Below are positions 42,806 to 52,934 of a stretch of 64,000 nucleotides of DNA, piece after piece. The DNA lies in assembly GCA_900472175.1 (NCBI GenBank), contig UCHD01000001.1, positions 434,001 through 498,000 on the forward strand. The letters are read 5' to 3'. Numbering within the stretch: the first letter of the stretch is position 1; every line of letters begins with the position of its first letter. This stretch comes from Hyphomicrobiales bacterium (GTDB lineage Bacteria > Pseudomonadota > Alphaproteobacteria > Rhizobiales > Rhizobiaceae). The notes beneath the pieces were generated by a model. It worked only from the letters and a program-made list of their open reading frames with translations, had not been told where the DNA came from and made no database searches. The translations under genes were made by a program, and so were the position numbers.

Positions 42806-43321
42806 TCAGTTCGGCGCAGCCGCGGGGGCGGCCGTTGGTGCCTGGTTACATCCTTCGGCTGGGCGCAGGGATTTGATCATCCGGCCGACGAGCTTGTCGT
42901 AAGCCTTCAGCGCCGATCGTGGATATTCCAGCTGGAAATAAGCAGCGCTGCCGTCGCAAAGCGCCACGCTGCGCACGTAGAGAACGTTGGCGGACCGGGA
43001 GCCGGAATAGCTTGCCCAGCCCGGCGTCACCTTTTGGTAAGTTATCGCCCAGCCCTTTTCCTCGTCCCAGGCGATGCGCTGGCGGATGTCGGCGGCAAAG
43101 GCGGCGTCCCCGGCAAAAGCTCCGAAAATCAATAGCCTGGCACCGTCCCTTGAATCAAACGTTGCGCCGTCGCCATTGTCGCTTTCCTGCGTCAGCGCAA
43201 AGCCAGGCGGTACCGCAGCGCTGTAGCCGAACCGCGGATTTGAGTAACGGGTCCAGCCGTCGGCCGCCAGAACGGGGAATGCGGTGCAAAGGGTCACAAT
43301 CAGCAGCCACGCAGTTCTCAA
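42806..43321 (-). CDS. Secreted protein of unknown function
   Basis: A 171-residue protein with a TTG start and a GGAG site, opening with a signal peptide (MRTAWLLIVTLCTAFPVLA). The mature part (WTRYSNPRFGYSAAVPPGFALTQESDNGDGATFDS) looks like a small secreted domain with a beta-rich start, as seen in periplasmic proteins of unknown function. Two Cys (ALCDGSAAYF and AEGCNQ) may form a disulfide. It follows msrB by 13 bp, so the two probably share a transcript; this hints at a periplasmic redox-related role, by inference only. Confidence 0.65.
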   Translation of the reverse strand: MRTAWLLIVTLCTAFPVLAADGWTRYSNPRFGYSAAVPPGFALTQESDNGDGATFDSRDGARLLIFGAFAGDAAFAADIRQRIAWDEEKGWAITYQKVTPGWASYSGSRSANVLYVRSVALCDGSAAYFQLEYPRSALKAYDKLVGRMIKSLRPAEGCNQAPTAAPAAAPN

Positions 43322-43334
43322 GACTGTTTCTCCA

Positions 43335-43742
43335 TCAGCCGCTTTCGAATGTCAAAGCAGCACCATTCATGCAATAGCGCAAGCCCGTCGGTGGCGGGCC
43401 GTCGGGAAAGACATGGCCGAGATGGGCATCACAATCGGCGCAGCGGATTGCGGTCCGGCTGAGGCCATAGGAGTTGTCATGATGCTCTGTCACGGCATCC
43501 ACAGAGATCGGCCCGGAAAAACTTGGCCAGCCCGTGCCGGAATCGAATTTGGTTTGCGAATGATAAAGCGGCCGGTTGCAGCAGACGCAATGATAGCTGC
43601 CGGTTTTGTCCGGCTCGAAATCGGGGCTTGAAAACGCTCGTTCCGTGCCGTGCTGGCGGGTGATCCGGTATTGGTCCGGCGTCAGTTGCGTCCGCCATTC
43701 CGCATCTGTTTTTTCAATTTTGAGGATGTTTCTCGTATTCAT
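43335..43742 (-). CDS. msrB: Peptide methionine-R-sulfoxide reductase
   Basis: A 135-residue MsrB. The zinc ligands are Cys52, Cys55, Cys101 and Cys104 (CVCC and CADC) and the catalytic Cys124 is in [11 protein letters not shown]. It reduces methionine-R-sulfoxide in proteins using thioredoxin. No signal peptide is seen, so it is cytoplasmic. A GGAG ribosome site lies 6 bases before the ATG. It is divergent from the mrp operon and precedes the small secreted protein gene. Confidence 0.94.
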   Translation of the reverse strand: MNTRNILKIEKTDAEWRTQLTPDQYRITRQHGTERAFSSPDFEPDKTGSYHCVCCNRPLYHSQTKFDSGTGWPSFSGPISVDAVTEHHDNSYGLSRTAIRCADCDAHLGHVFPDGPPPTGLRYCMNGAALTFESG

Positions 43743-44002
43743 CGGCTGCTCCGTGACGTTATGGCGCAGGACATAGGACGAACTTTGGCCGCGGCAATCG
43801 CTCCCATAGGCGGTCGCATGAAAATCGGCAGGGGAGAGAAGCGGGCGTTTTTGGCCGCAACCGGGGAGGAAACCCCTGTATATCCTGCCATAACCTTGAG
43901 TTTACCCACCGCTTGCCTTATTCCCAAAGCTTGACCTTGCGGCACCCGTCGCCGCCATCCCGGCATGCCGCCACTCGATCCACGAAAGGACCCTGCTGAC
44001 CC

Positions 44003-46363
44003 ATGAATGTCACGGACCTGACATTTCTGGCCCTCTGCCTTCCCTTTCTGGGCGCGCTTGCTGCGCCTTTCCTGACGCGAATGCTTGGCCATAATGCCGC
44101 CTGGGTTCTGGCCCTGATTCCTGCAGCGATCTTTGTTCACTTTGCCGGTTTTGCGGCCGGGATTGCTGAGGGTACGGCGGTCACCGGTGGCTACACCTGG
44201 GTGCCGTCCTTCGATGTCCGCTTTTCCTGGTTGATCGATGGCCTGTCGCTGAGTTTCATCCTGCTGATTTCCGGCATCGGCGCGCTGATCGTGCTGTATG
44301 CCGGTGGCTATCTGAAGGGTCATCCGCATCAGGGCCGGTTCTTCTCGTTCCTCTTGATGTTCATGGGATCGATGCTGGGGCTGGTGGCCTCCGACAGTTT
44401 CCTGATGCTGTTCGTCTTCTGGGAACTGACGTCGATCACCTCGTTCCTCTTGATCGGCTTTGATCATCATCGCGAGGCCGCGCGGCGCGCCGCGTTTCAG
44501 GCACTGGTCGTCACCGGTGGCGGCGGTCTGTTCCTGCTCGCCGGCCTGATCGTGCTGTGGAACATCTCCGGCGTCACGCAGTTCTCGGCGCTCGCATCGC
44601 TCGGCCCGATGGTCAAAGCCAGCCCGCTTTATCTGGCAGCGCTCTTGCTGGTGCTTGGCGGCGCTTTCACCAAGTCGGCGCAGTTTCCGTTTCACTTCTG
44701 GCTACCGAATGCCATGGAAGCGCCGACCCCAGTCTCGGCCTACCTGCATTCGGCCACCATGGTGAAGGCCGGTGTCTATCTGTTGATGCGGCTCAATCCC
44801 GTGCTCGGCGGAACGCCGGAATGGCAGCTCATCCTGCCGGTATTCGGTGCTGCGACACTGGTGATCGGCGCGCTTTTGGCCGTGCGCCAGACCGATCTGA
44901 AGCTGATGCTCGCCTACACGACGATGTCGTCGCTCGGGCTTCTGGTCATGCTCACGGGTTTCGGTGCGCCCTATGCCATCGAGGCGGCAGTCCTCTATCT
45001 CGTCGCCCACTCTCTGTTCAAGGGCGCTCTGTTCATGGTCGCTGGCATCATTGATCACGAGACCGGCACCCGCGATGTGACGCGCCTCGGCGGGCTGCGT
45101 TCGGCCATGCCGCTGACCTTTGCGATTGCGCTCGCGGCCGCCATCTCGATGGGCGGCCTGCCGCCATTCTTCGGCTTCCTCGCCAAGGAAGAGGTCTATG
45201 CCGCGCTGTCGTCGTCCGACCTACGCTCGATCGTTTTTGCGGTCCTTGCCATCATCGGCAACGCACTGATGTTTGCCATCGCCTTTGCCGTGGCGCTGAA
45301 GCCATTCGTCGGAAAACCGGTGCCAACGCCCCGGCATGCGCATGAAGCACCAATTCTGCTCTGGCTCGGACCTGCGGTTCTGGCCTTGGCCGGGCTTGCC
45401 GCCGCCGTGCTGTCGGGCACCGTCCATGCGATGATCTCCACGCCGATGGCCTCCGCAATCGCCGGTGTCCCGCGCGTGGTCGCCATCTCGCTTGTGCCGC
45501 ATATCGGCGTGCCGCTGGCGCTGTCTGCCCTGACGGTCGTGGTCGGTATTGCGCTTTACATTGGCCTTGCGCGGGTGAGGGCAGGTGTTGCCTCGGCTCT
45601 CGCCTGGATCGGCTGGGGGCCGGACCGGGGCTTTGATCAGGCCATTTCCGGCCTTGTCCGCCTGTCCTTCGCCATCACACGCCGCCTGCAGAACGGCAGG
45701 CTGGACAGTTATATGACCATGACCTTCGTGGCGATTGCCGTGGTTCTGCTGGTGCCGCCATTCGTGTTCGGCGAACTGGCGCTGGCGCCGGTCTTCCCGT
45801 CCATTCCGCTGCATGAACTGGCAATCATGATCATTGCGGTGATCGGCCTGTTTGCCGTCGTTCTGGCCAAGGACCGGCTGACGGCGATCGTCTCGCTCGG
45901 CATTCAGGGCTTTTCGGTGGCGGTGATCTTCCTGCTGTACGGTGCGCCGGATCTGGCCTTCACCCAGTTCATGATCGAAACGCTGGCGGTGGTCATTCTG
46001 GCGCTGGTGATGACACGGCTGAGGCTATCGCCATCCGATCACCGGCCGTTCCGCCAGACCCTGCCGGACGCCGCCATTGCGCTCGCCTGCGGGCTTGGCG
46101 CCGGGCTTTTGCTGCTCAAGGTGACGCAGGTGCCGTTCGATACGGCGCTCTCCGATTTCTTCGCGCAATATTCGAAAACCATTGCTCACGGCGCCAATAT
46201 CGTCAACGTCATCATCGTCGACTTCCGCGGCACGGATACGCTGGGCGAGATCGCCGTGGTCATGATCGCCGGGCTGGCCATTCTGTCGCTGGTGCGCCTG
46301 CGGGCCGGATCGCTGCGCCGCATCGCCGACAATGATCCCGATGCGGAGGAGGCTGGCCGATGA
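44003..46363 (+). CDS. mrpA: Mrp/Pha antiporter subunit A
   Basis: A 786-residue membrane protein with about 20 hydrophobic segments. The N-terminal part is the proton-pumping module related to NuoL ([39 protein letters not shown]), and the C-terminal part contains the MrpB-like DUF4040 segment ([46 protein letters not shown]). It is the largest subunit of a seven-part cation/proton antiporter (Na or K efflux, alkaline pH tolerance). In rhizobia the pha operon is required for potassium efflux in symbiosis. It starts a tightly coupled operon; its stop overlaps the mrpB start by 4 bp (ATGA). Confidence 0.93.
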   Translation: MNVTDLTFLALCLPFLGALAAPFLTRMLGHNAAWVLALIPAAIFVHFAGFAAGIAEGTAVTGGYTWVPSFDVRFSWLIDGLSLSFILLISGIGALIVLYAGGYLKGHPHQGRFFSFLLMFMGSMLGLVASDSFLMLFVFWELTSITSFLLIGFDHHREAARRAAFQALVVTGGGGLFLLAGLIVLWNISGVTQFSALASLGPMVKASPLYLAALLLVLGGAFTKSAQFPFHFWLPNAMEAPTPVSAYLHSATMVKAGVYLLMRLNPVLGGTPEWQLILPVFGAATLVIGALLAVRQTDLKLMLAYTTMSSLGLLVMLTGFGAPYAIEAAVLYLVAHSLFKGALFMVAGIIDHETGTRDVTRLGGLRSAMPLTFAIALAAAISMGGLPPFFGFLAKEEVYAALSSSDLRSIVFAVLAIIGNALMFAIAFAVALKPFVGKPVPTPRHAHEAPILLWLGPAVLALAGLAAAVLSGTVHAMISTPMASAIAGVPRVVAISLVPHIGVPLALSALTVVVGIALYIGLARVRAGVASALAWIGWGPDRGFDQAISGLVRLSFAITRRLQNGRLDSYMTMTFVAIAVVLLVPPFVFGELALAPVFPSIPLHELAIMIIAVIGLFAVVLAKDRLTAIVSLGIQGFSVAVIFLLYGAPDLAFTQFMIETLAVVILALVMTRLRLSPSDHRPFRQTLPDAAIALACGLGAGLLLLKVTQVPFDTALSDFFAQYSKTIAHGANIVNVIIVDFRGTDTLGEIAVVMIAGLAILSLVRLRAGSLRRIADNDPDAEEAGR

Positions 46364-46779
46364 AATCGCTGATCTTCCGAACCATCACCCCGGTCATCGT
46401 CAGCGTCATGGTGCTGTTTTCGATCTTCGTGCTGCTGCGCGGCCATAACGAGCCGGGCGGCGGCTTTATCGGCGGCCTGATCGCCGTCGCCGCCCTGTCG
46501 ATCTATGGCATTGCCTTCGGTGTCGAGACGGTCCGGCGGGCGATCGTCTTTCATCCGCTGTCGATCGCTGGTGCCGGCTTGCTGTTGGCGACACTGGCCG
46601 GGCTGTTGTCCATGGTCTTCCAGGTGCCGTTCATGACCGGGCTCTGGGTCTATCCGGTGGTCCTTGGTGAAGAAATCCCGCTGTCGAGCGTCATGGCGTT
46701 CGATATCGGCGTCTATCTGGTGGTGGTCGGCGCGGTTACTTCGATTGCCCTCTCGCTCGAGGAAAGGGGGGAAGACTGA
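46360..46779 (+). CDS. mrpB: Mrp/Pha antiporter subunit B
   Basis: A 139-residue membrane protein with four helices. The [14 protein letters not shown] loop is the family hallmark. The N-terminus overlaps the end of mrpA by 4 bp and the stop overlaps the next start by one base (TGATG). A subunit of the same cation/proton antiporter. Confidence 0.93.
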   Translation: MKSLIFRTITPVIVSVMVLFSIFVLLRGHNEPGGGFIGGLIAVAALSIYGIAFGVETVRRAIVFHPLSIAGAGLLLATLAGLLSMVFQVPFMTGLWVYPVVLGEEIPLSSVMAFDIGVYLVVVGAVTSIALSLEERGED

Positions 46780-47156
46780 TGGAACCCGTTCTCGCGCTTC
46801 TGACCGGCATTTTCCTGGCCGTTGCCGTCTACCTGCTTCTGTCGAAATCGATCATCCGCATGCTGCTGGGCGTTGCCATTCTCGGCAATGCGGTCAACCT
46901 GCTGCTCTTTACCAGCGGCCGCATCCTGCGTGAGGTGCCGCCGGTGATCGGGGCGGGGCTCGACGTGCCGGCCGGTGCGACCGCCAATCCGTTGCCGCAG
47001 GCGCTGATCCTGACGGCAATCGTCATTTCCTTCTCGTTCTTTGCCTTCCTGCTGGTGCTCTCGTGGCGCGCCTACAGCAGCCTTGGAACGGACAATACCG
47101 ATGCGATGCGCGTGGCCGAGCCGGACGATGTCCAGCCGCCGCCGCTGGGATACTGA
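46779..47156 (+). CDS. mrpC: Mrp/Pha antiporter subunit C
   Basis: A 125-residue NuoK-like membrane subunit with three helices (LTGIFLAVAVYLLL, VAILGNAVNLLLFTSGR, ALILTAIVISFSFFAFLLVL). GNAVNLL and PLPQALILTAIVIS are typical for MnhC. Translation is coupled to mrpB. Confidence 0.93.
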   Translation: MEPVLALLTGIFLAVAVYLLLSKSIIRMLLGVAILGNAVNLLLFTSGRILREVPPVIGAGLDVPAGATANPLPQALILTAIVISFSFFAFLLVLSWRAYSSLGTDNTDAMRVAEPDDVQPPPLGY

Positions 47157-47161
47157 CAGAC

Positions 47162-48721
47162 ATGGCCGTTTCCTCCTCTCCCGCCGATCTCTCCGCAGCC
47201 CTGGTTCTTCAACCGGTGGCCGCGCTCGACTGGCTGGTCATCCTGCCGGTCGCCTGGTGTCTTGCCATCGGTGCCATCCTGCTGATGATCCGCCACAAGG
47301 GTGCGGCCCAGCCGCTGGTTGCGATTGCAGCGCTCGCCGTTCTCGTCGCGCTCGATTCAGCGCTGCTCTGGCATGTCGTGCAGAGCGGGCCGGTGACGAT
47401 GGTGATGGGCCGCTGGTTGCCGCCTTTTGGCATCGCCTTTACGGTGGACCTGACCGGCGCGCTGTTTGCACTGACATCGGCCGTTGTGGCGCTGGTGGGT
47501 GCGGTTGCCGCCATCGATGACGTCAATGCCGGTGGCCGGCGTTATGGCTTCTATCCCTTCCTGATGCTGCTGATGGCAGGCGTCAGCGGCGCGTTTCTGA
47601 CCGGCGACGTCTTCAACCTCTATGTCTGGTTCGAGGTTCTGCTGATCTCGTCCTTTGGCCTGCTGGTGCTCGGCTCCGAACGCGAGCAGATCGACGGGGC
47701 GGTGAAATACGGCTTTCTCAATCTCGTTGCGACGACGCTGTTCCTGATCACCACCGGTTATCTCTACGGCATCTTCGGCACGCTCAACATGGCCGATATC
47801 GCCCGTAAGGCTCCCGGCCTGCAATCGGTCGCGCCGCTGGTGACATTGACGGCGCTCTATACCCTGGCCTTTGCGATGAAGGCGGCGGCATTCCCGGTGA
47901 ACTTTTGGCTTCCTGCCTCCTACCATACGCCGCGCATCGTCGTTTCGGCGCTGTTTGCCGGGCTGCTCACCAAGGTCGGCATCTATGCGCTGATCCGCAT
48001 CGGCGTCATGCTGTTTCCGGCCGAGCGCGAACAACTCGGCCAGGTGTTGGCGATCGTCGCGGCGCTGACCATGATCACCGGTTCGCTCGGTGCGCTGGCG
48101 CAGACCGATACCCGCCGCCTGCTCGGCTATCTCGTCATCTCCGGCATCGGCGCCATGCTGGCCGGTATCGCGATTGGCGGGCCGGATGCGATCTCCGGGG
48201 TGATTTTCTATGCCGTTCATTCGATGCTGGTGATGACGGCGCTCTACCTGGCGGCCGGTCTCGCCGCCCGGCTTGGCGGTGGTTTTTCGCTTGGCTCCGC
48301 CGGTGGGCTCTACCGCCACCACCTGCTGTTCACGGCATTGTCGCTGATGCTGTTCTTCTCGGTCTCCGGCCTGCCGCCATTCTCCGGTTTTTGGCCGAAG
48401 GTGATGCTGGTCAAGGCCGCGATCAATGGCGATGCGTCCTGGCTGGCGGCTATTCTGCTTCTGTCCGGTTTCCTGACCATGATTGCCACCGGCCGCGTCT
48501 TCCTGCTTGCCTATTGGCGCCCGGCTGAAGCCCAGCCGGCGGCCGCGGCCGAGCCGTTGGCGATCACGGCCCTGTTGCCGGTGCTGGCGCTGACGGCGCT
48601 GAGCATTCTGATCGGGCTGTTTCCCGAAACCCTGTTGAACCTTGCCCAGCAGGCGGCATCAACGCTTGCCGAGCCGTCCGCCTATCTCCACTCTGTCTTC
48701 CCGGCAGGAGGTGCGCCATGA
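47162..48721 (+). CDS. mrpD: Mrp/Pha antiporter subunit D
   Basis: A 519-residue proton-pumping module related to NuoL/NuoM/NuoN. The core motifs are NLYVWFEVLLISSFGLLVL, AFAMKAAAFPVNFWLPASYHTPRIVVSALFAGLLTKVGIYAL and GLPPFSGFWPKVMLVK. The ATG at 47162 is chosen; a longer ORF extends back into mrpC in another frame. The stop overlaps the mrpE start (ATGA). Confidence 0.94.
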   Translation: MAVSSSPADLSAALVLQPVAALDWLVILPVAWCLAIGAILLMIRHKGAAQPLVAIAALAVLVALDSALLWHVVQSGPVTMVMGRWLPPFGIAFTVDLTGALFALTSAVVALVGAVAAIDDVNAGGRRYGFYPFLMLLMAGVSGAFLTGDVFNLYVWFEVLLISSFGLLVLGSEREQIDGAVKYGFLNLVATTLFLITTGYLYGIFGTLNMADIARKAPGLQSVAPLVTLTALYTLAFAMKAAAFPVNFWLPASYHTPRIVVSALFAGLLTKVGIYALIRIGVMLFPAEREQLGQVLAIVAALTMITGSLGALAQTDTRRLLGYLVISGIGAMLAGIAIGGPDAISGVIFYAVHSMLVMTALYLAAGLAARLGGGFSLGSAGGLYRHHLLFTALSLMLFFSVSGLPPFSGFWPKVMLVKAAINGDASWLAAILLLSGFLTMIATGRVFLLAYWRPAEAQPAAAAEPLAITALLPVLALTALSILIGLFPETLLNLAQQAASTLAEPSAYLHSVFPAGGAP

Positions 48722-49194
48722 CATTCCTCGCCGTCAATCTGCTGTTGATGCTGACCTGGGCGGCTGTGTCGGGCAGCTTCACTCTTCATAACCTGCTGCT
48801 CGGCCTTGCCGTCGGGGCGCTGTCGCTGTGGTTGGTGCGCGAACAATTTGCCGCCGCCCGCCACCGCGTCAATCTTGTCAAGCTTCTGGTCCTGACCGCT
48901 GTTTTCTTCAAGGAGCTGTCGCTCTCGGCGATCAAGGTGGCGCTTCTCGTCATACGGCCGAACATGCAGCTGCGGCCGGGCATTTTTGCCTTTCCGCTGA
49001 CGCTGACGCGCGATTTCGAAATCACGCTGCTCGCCAACCTGATCACGCTGACACCCGGCACATTGTCGGTCGATGTTTCGGACGACCGCAAGACCCTTTA
49101 TGTCCACGCGCTCGATTGCCATGATCCGGCCGCAGAGAAGCGGGCAATCTCCACCGGCTTCGAACGCCGCATCCGGGAGGCCTTTCCGCTATGA
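48718..49194 (+). CDS. mrpE: Mrp/Pha antiporter subunit E
   Basis: A 158-residue subunit with about three N-terminal helices and a C-terminal cytoplasmic part. The segment [28 protein letters not shown] is typical of MnhE. It is coupled by 4-bp overlaps to mrpD and mrpF. Confidence 0.92.
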   Translation: MTFLAVNLLLMLTWAAVSGSFTLHNLLLGLAVGALSLWLVREQFAAARHRVNLVKLLVLTAVFFKELSLSAIKVALLVIRPNMQLRPGIFAFPLTLTRDFEITLLANLITLTPGTLSVDVSDDRKTLYVHALDCHDPAAEKRAISTGFERRIREAFPL

Positions 49195-49565
49195 GCGCCG
49201 CCGCCATCCTGTCTTCCTCGATTTATTTCGCGCTCGCCATGCTGTCACTCGGCCTGTTGCTGACGGTGCTGCGCATCCTGCGTGGACCGACCTTGCCCGA
49301 CCGCGTGCTTGCCCTCGACATGCTGGTGGCGATTGCCATCGGCCTGATCGCCGTTCTTGCCATCAAGAGCGGCTTCAATCTCTATATCGATATCGCCATC
49401 GCGCTTAGCCTCGTCGGCTTCCTGGCAACGGTGGCCTTTGCCCGCTTCGTCCTGGCGCGCGGGCTTTCTCCGGAAAAGGACAGCGGCGCAGGGCGCCCAC
49501 TTCCAACGGCGCAGAAGACGAAGCACGGCAAGCCTGCGCGCCGCAATAAAAAGGGAGTCCGCTGA
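49191..49565 (+). CDS. mrpF: Mrp/Pha antiporter subunit F
   Basis: A 124-residue subunit with three helices and the family segment [28 protein letters not shown]. The C-terminal 35 residues are basic and extend beyond the usual length of about 90, a Lys/Arg-rich tail that may be cytoplasmic. Overlaps mrpE by 4 bp and mrpG by one base. Confidence 0.92.
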   Translation: MSAAAILSSSIYFALAMLSLGLLLTVLRILRGPTLPDRVLALDMLVAIAIGLIAVLAIKSGFNLYIDIAIALSLVGFLATVAFARFVLARGLSPEKDSGAGRPLPTAQKTKHGKPARRNKKGVR

Positions 49566-49927
49566 TGACAGATGATCCCGACATGCTGACGGCCGTTGCG
49601 GTCAGTGCACTTCTGGTGATCGGTTCGCTGTTCAGCGTGCTGGCGGCCCTTGGACTGCTGCGTTTCCCCGATCTCTATACGCGCATGCACGCAGCCTCCA
49701 AGGCCGGCACGATCGGTTCCGGGCTGCTGCTGCTGGCTGCCGGCATCCACGCAATGGATATCGCCATCCTCTTGCGCGCCCTGGCCGGTTTTGCCTTCTT
49801 CGTGCTGACCGCGCCGCTTTCGGCCCATCTGCTGGCCAAGGCCGCGCATCAGGCGGGTTACCGGCTGACCAATCTGTCGGTGACCGACCAGTTGCCGCAG
49901 CCTCAGCCGAAATCCCGGCCCCACTGA
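49565..49927 (+). CDS. mrpG: Mrp/Pha antiporter subunit G
   Basis: A 120-residue subunit with three helices and the [29 protein letters not shown] signature. It ends the seven-gene operon. The start overlaps the mrpF stop (TGATG). Confidence 0.92.
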   Translation: MTDDPDMLTAVAVSALLVIGSLFSVLAALGLLRFPDLYTRMHAASKAGTIGSGLLLLAAGIHAMDIAILLRALAGFAFFVLTAPLSAHLLAKAAHQAGYRLTNLSVTDQLPQPQPKSRPH

Positions 49928-50536
49928 CACATTTGCCTTTAATCGACCGCATTCTGCCGCGATGCATGCGCGGCGCGAATCTCATCGAGCGCAACTGTCT
50001 TCATTGCGCCGGCCGCGCGCGTTTCTCCTTAGAATGTCCGGTGGATGGATTCTGGTATTGCTGGAAACAGTGTGGTTAACGGCAAGTAAACTGGCTGTTA
50101 CTTGAAAAGCCGTACAGCCTCTGCGGCAAAGTGTATCGTAATGTTTCTGATCACGCGTCGTTATGCGTTGGCTTTCAAGATCAATAGGCTAAATTTCGCA
50201 TAAATTATGATTGGACTTTTGCCCGATCGATGTTAATCGAGTAACGGCAAAGTGTCCATTTCCGTATTACTTCATTCTGAAATTCCAGCATGGGTTGTGA
50301 TTATTGATTGTTGCTTTGAGGCGCAGGGTTGTCCCAGCGCTTTGGTAATGGTTTCCAGCCCGAGGGAATTGGGAGTATTATACGGTTGTCGTGGTTTTCT
50401 GTCGTTTCCAGGTGTAAAATACATCCGGTCCGGCGGGTATCGTGGTGTCCGGGCACTTTCTCAAGATGGTTTGGTTGTGTTCGCGATAAACCCGTCGCGG
50501 CCACGTTTGAAGTGATTCCGATAGGAGAAAGAAAAA
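49928..50536 (+). other. Long non-coding leader before mucR
   Basis: The 609 bases before mucR hold no credible gene; small ORFs here lack ribosome sites. The stretch from 50040 to 50420 is AT-rich compared with the flanking genes and contains TTAAC-type elements (for example at 50075 and 50232), the kind of sequence bound by MucR or CtrA proteins. Long AT-rich upstream regions with autoregulation are known for rhizobial mucR/rosR. The mrp operon end also lies here, without an obvious intrinsic terminator. Confidence 0.55.
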
Positions 50537-50968
50537 ATGACAGATCTACCGCTTGGCTCGGGTCATGATCTACTGGTCGAATTGACCGCAGAGATCGTTG
50601 CCGCTTATGTCAGCAATCATGTCGTACCGGTCGCCGAACTCTCGACGCTGATCGGTGACGTGCATGCGGCGCTGAACAACACGAGCAGCCCGGCACCTGT
50701 CGCTGTTGTCATCGAAAAGCCGAAGCCGGCCGTTTCGGTGCGCAAGTCCGTCCAGGACGACCAGATCACGTGTCTGGAATGCGGCGGCACGTTCAAGTCT
50801 CTGAAGCGCCACCTGATGACCCATCATACCCTGTCGCCTGAAGAATACCGCGAAAAGTGGGATCTGCCGGCTGACTATCCGATGGTTGCCCCGGCCTATG
50901 CAGAAGCGCGCTCACGCCTTGCCAAGGAAATGGGCCTCGGCCAGCGCCGCAAGCGCCGCGCCAAGTAA
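50537..50968 (+). CDS. mucR: MucR/Ros zinc-finger transcriptional regulator
   Basis: A 143-residue member of the alphaproteobacterial MucR/Ros family. The single Cys2His2 finger is Cys79-x2-Cys82 with His92 and His96/97 ([19 protein letters not shown]), flanked by basic helices; the N-terminal about 50 residues form the oligomerisation domain. The protein represses AT-rich promoters and, in rhizobia, controls exopolysaccharide synthesis, motility and cell-cycle genes. The ribosome site is AGGAG. A strong terminator follows. Confidence 0.95.
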   Translation: MTDLPLGSGHDLLVELTAEIVAAYVSNHVVPVAELSTLIGDVHAALNNTSSPAPVAVVIEKPKPAVSVRKSVQDDQITCLECGGTFKSLKRHLMTHHTLSPEEYREKWDLPADYPMVAPAYAEARSRLAKEMGLGQRRKRRAK

Positions 50969-50998
50969 GCCAGGCGCGATTTCTTAGATCATACTTTC

Positions 50999-51031
50999 AA
51001 GCCGGTCTGGCTCCCACAGACCGGCTTTTTT
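50999..51031 (+). terminator. Rho-independent terminator of mucR
   Basis: Arms AAGCCGGTCTG and CAGACCGGCTT with a 7-base loop are followed by a run of six T residues, 30 bases after the mucR stop. Confidence 0.88.
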
Positions 51032-51200
51032 GTGCCTACCGCACGGGCATAAAACGAAGCCGAGGAAAATATACCTAATTTTTTTCTCAAAAATCCTGAA
51101 AATCATGGAAAAACAACAGTTATCTTTTGTTGCTCGCTTCCAATCATCCCCGTCATTGCACTAAGGTGTATGAATTAATTCCTATCAAAAGGAGTGAGCC

Positions 51201-51665
51201 ATGCATCTCAGCAATTTTCTCCATCGGCCCCCGCCCGCAAGACAGTCCCTGCCGGCGCCAAGAGTGCGCGTGGTCACGCAGTCCATCTTGCCGCCCGGTT
51301 CAGGCACGCTAGACGATCCATGGGGGGCTGTCCTGTCCGTTGGCGCCCACCACCGGTGCCGCCTTGTGCGGCAGGTGACGGCGGAGATGGTCATGATGGT
51401 CGGCGAGCGCGTGCCACTCAGGCGCGACCGCCGCCGGACCAGCTGCCATGTCCGGCAGATCTCCATGTATGTCTGCCATGTCGTGCTGCAGATTTCGCTG
51501 ACCGATATCGGTTATTCCTTCGGGCGTGACCGGACCACCGTCAGCCATGCCTGCAACATGGTCGAAGACCGGCGCGACGACCAGGCCTTTGACGATTTCA
51601 TCGCCGCGCTGGAGCGCGTCGTCACCTGCTTCTTCGGTGCGCCTGGAGGACGCGATCATGGATGA
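51201..51665 (+). CDS. Protein with a lone DnaA domain IV (DnaA-box-binding HTH)
   Basis: A 154-residue protein lacking the AAA+ ATPase of DnaA. Its C-terminal half matches the DnaA DNA-binding domain: RQISMYVCHVVLQISLTDIGYSFGRDRTTVSHACNMVEDRR, close to the GRDHTTVLHACRKIE signature, including the Thr-Thr-Val-x-His-Ala contacts to the DnaA box. The N-terminal 60 residues are proline/arginine-rich without known fold. It could compete with DnaA for DnaA boxes or act as a dedicated regulator; the role is inferred. An AAAAGGAG ribosome site lies 6 bases upstream. The gene overlaps the DUF6456 gene by 8 bp. Confidence 0.8.
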   Translation: MHLSNFLHRPPPARQSLPAPRVRVVTQSILPPGSGTLDDPWGAVLSVGAHHRCRLVRQVTAEMVMMVGERVPLRRDRRRTSCHVRQISMYVCHVVLQISLTDIGYSFGRDRTTVSHACNMVEDRRDDQAFDDFIAALERVVTCFFGAPGGRDHG

Positions 51666-52491
51666 AATCACCGCAAAGGCTGCGCGCGCCGCGCAAAAGG
51701 ATCTCGTCCGCTTCGTCCGTTCCGTTGTTAGCCATGCGCCGGTCCGGATCGAGCTGGGTGAGGCGGCCGGCACGATCCGGCTGAAGGGTGGCATGCCGTC
51801 GCGGACGGTCGTTCAAGCCACGGTGGCACAGGCTGTGTCCCTCGGGCTGGTAATCCGTGACGGCGATATCGTCCGGGCAACGCCGCAGGCGCTGCCGTTC
51901 CTGCGCCGCGCCCTTGTGTCGCCGGACGAGGCATTTCAGGAACAGCACCGCGAGATCGAAACCGCGACGGTAGCCGTCGATGGCGTGCGTCAGGCCGTCC
52001 GGCTCAACCAGCTGGAATCGCCGTTGGGCGCCGCCGCCCGCCTGAAGGAAAAATCCGGTCAGCCTTTCCTGCCGCCGCAAGCGATTACGGCGGGGGAGAG
52101 GCTGCATGCCGATTTTACCCGCGCGAATTTGCAGCCAAGGCTGACCATGGCCTACGAGCCGCGGCTGTCGACAAAGACCAGGGGCGGTGCGGGTGGCGCT
52201 GCCGATCTCTCCGATTCAGCCATGTCCGCCCGGTTTCGGGTCGGCAAGGCGATGGAGGCGATCGGCCCGGAACTCTGCGGCGTGGCGCTGGATGTCTGCT
52301 GCTTCCAGAAGGGCCTTGAAATCGTCGAGCGCGAGCGGCAATGGCCGGCCCGTTCGGCCAAGCTGATGCTGCGCACCGCCCTGATGGCGCTCGCCCGCCA
52401 TTATGCACCACCACCACCGGCGGCAACACGGAAAAATCATGCCTGGGGGGCGGACGGTTACCGGCCGGAGGCGGGCGATATCGTCCTTTAG
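51658..52491 (+). CDS. DUF6456 protein
   Basis: A 277-residue soluble protein. The C-terminal part (SARFRVGKAMEAIGPELCGVALDVCCFQKGLEIVERERQWPARSAKLMLRTALMALARHY) is the DUF6456 core found in alphaproteobacteria. The N-terminal part (AARAAQKDLVRFVRSVVSHAPVRIELGEAAGTIRLKGGMPSRTVVQATVAQAVSLGLVIRDGDIV) looks like a winged-helix DNA-binding fold. It overlaps the lone-DnaA-domain gene by 8 bp with its own GGAGG site, so the two are translated together. A role in DNA-linked regulation is plausible but not established. It ends in a 4-bp convergent overlap with sufE. Confidence 0.82.
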   Translation: MDEITAKAARAAQKDLVRFVRSVVSHAPVRIELGEAAGTIRLKGGMPSRTVVQATVAQAVSLGLVIRDGDIVRATPQALPFLRRALVSPDEAFQEQHREIETATVAVDGVRQAVRLNQLESPLGAAARLKEKSGQPFLPPQAITAGERLHADFTRANLQPRLTMAYEPRLSTKTRGGAGGAADLSDSAMSARFRVGKAMEAIGPELCGVALDVCCFQKGLEIVERERQWPARSAKLMLRTALMALARHYAPPPPAATRKNHAWGADGYRPEAGDIVL

Positions 52492-52934
52492 CCAGCCAGC
52501 TGCTGGGCGGCCTCGTCCTTGATGCGCTTGATCATCGAGCGCAGGCCGTTGGCGCGCTGTGCCGTTAGGTACTCGATCAGTCCCATGCGGCCGAACAGGT
52601 CGATCGCATCGGTCTTGATAATATCGGAGGCGTGCTGCCCGGAAAAAATCGACAAGACGATGGCAACAAGGCCGCGCACGATATGCGCGTCCGATTCGCC
52701 CTCGAAGGTGAGGATCGGGTCGCTCGCCGCGGGTCTGGCATGGGTGACCAGCCAGACCTGGCTTGCACATCCCTGCACCTTGTTCTCGGAAGTACGCTTA
52801 TCTTCCGGCATCTCCGGCAGTTTGCGGCCAAGCTCGATGACATAGCTCATCCGGTCCTGCCAATCGTCCAGATAGGCGCAATTGTCGATGATTTCGGCAA
52901 GCGGGGTGATCGGCGATGTATTGGTCTGGTCCAT
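52488..52934 (-). CDS. sufE: SufE family cysteine desulfuration protein
   Basis: A 148-residue SufE-like sulfur acceptor. The active-site Cys56 is in NKVQGCASQVWL; LDDWQDRMSYVIELGRKLPEMPEDKR matches the family N-terminus. It accepts sulfur from SufS and feeds the Suf iron-sulfur cluster machinery, which is not in this window. The start at 52934 gives normal length; an in-frame 25-residue extension is not typical. Its stop overlaps that of the convergent DUF6456 gene. Confidence 0.92.
   Translation of the reverse strand: MDQTNTSPITPLAEIIDNCAYLDDWQDRMSYVIELGRKLPEMPEDKRTSENKVQGCASQVWLVTHARPAASDPILTFEGESDAHIVRGLVAIVLSIFSGQHASDIIKTDAIDLFGRMGLIEYLTAQRANGLRSMIKRIKDEAAQQLAG

Noticed and set aside
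50252-50515. An 87-codon ORF in the mucR leader
   Set aside because: No ribosome site and no family resemblance; the leader is better explained as regulatory.
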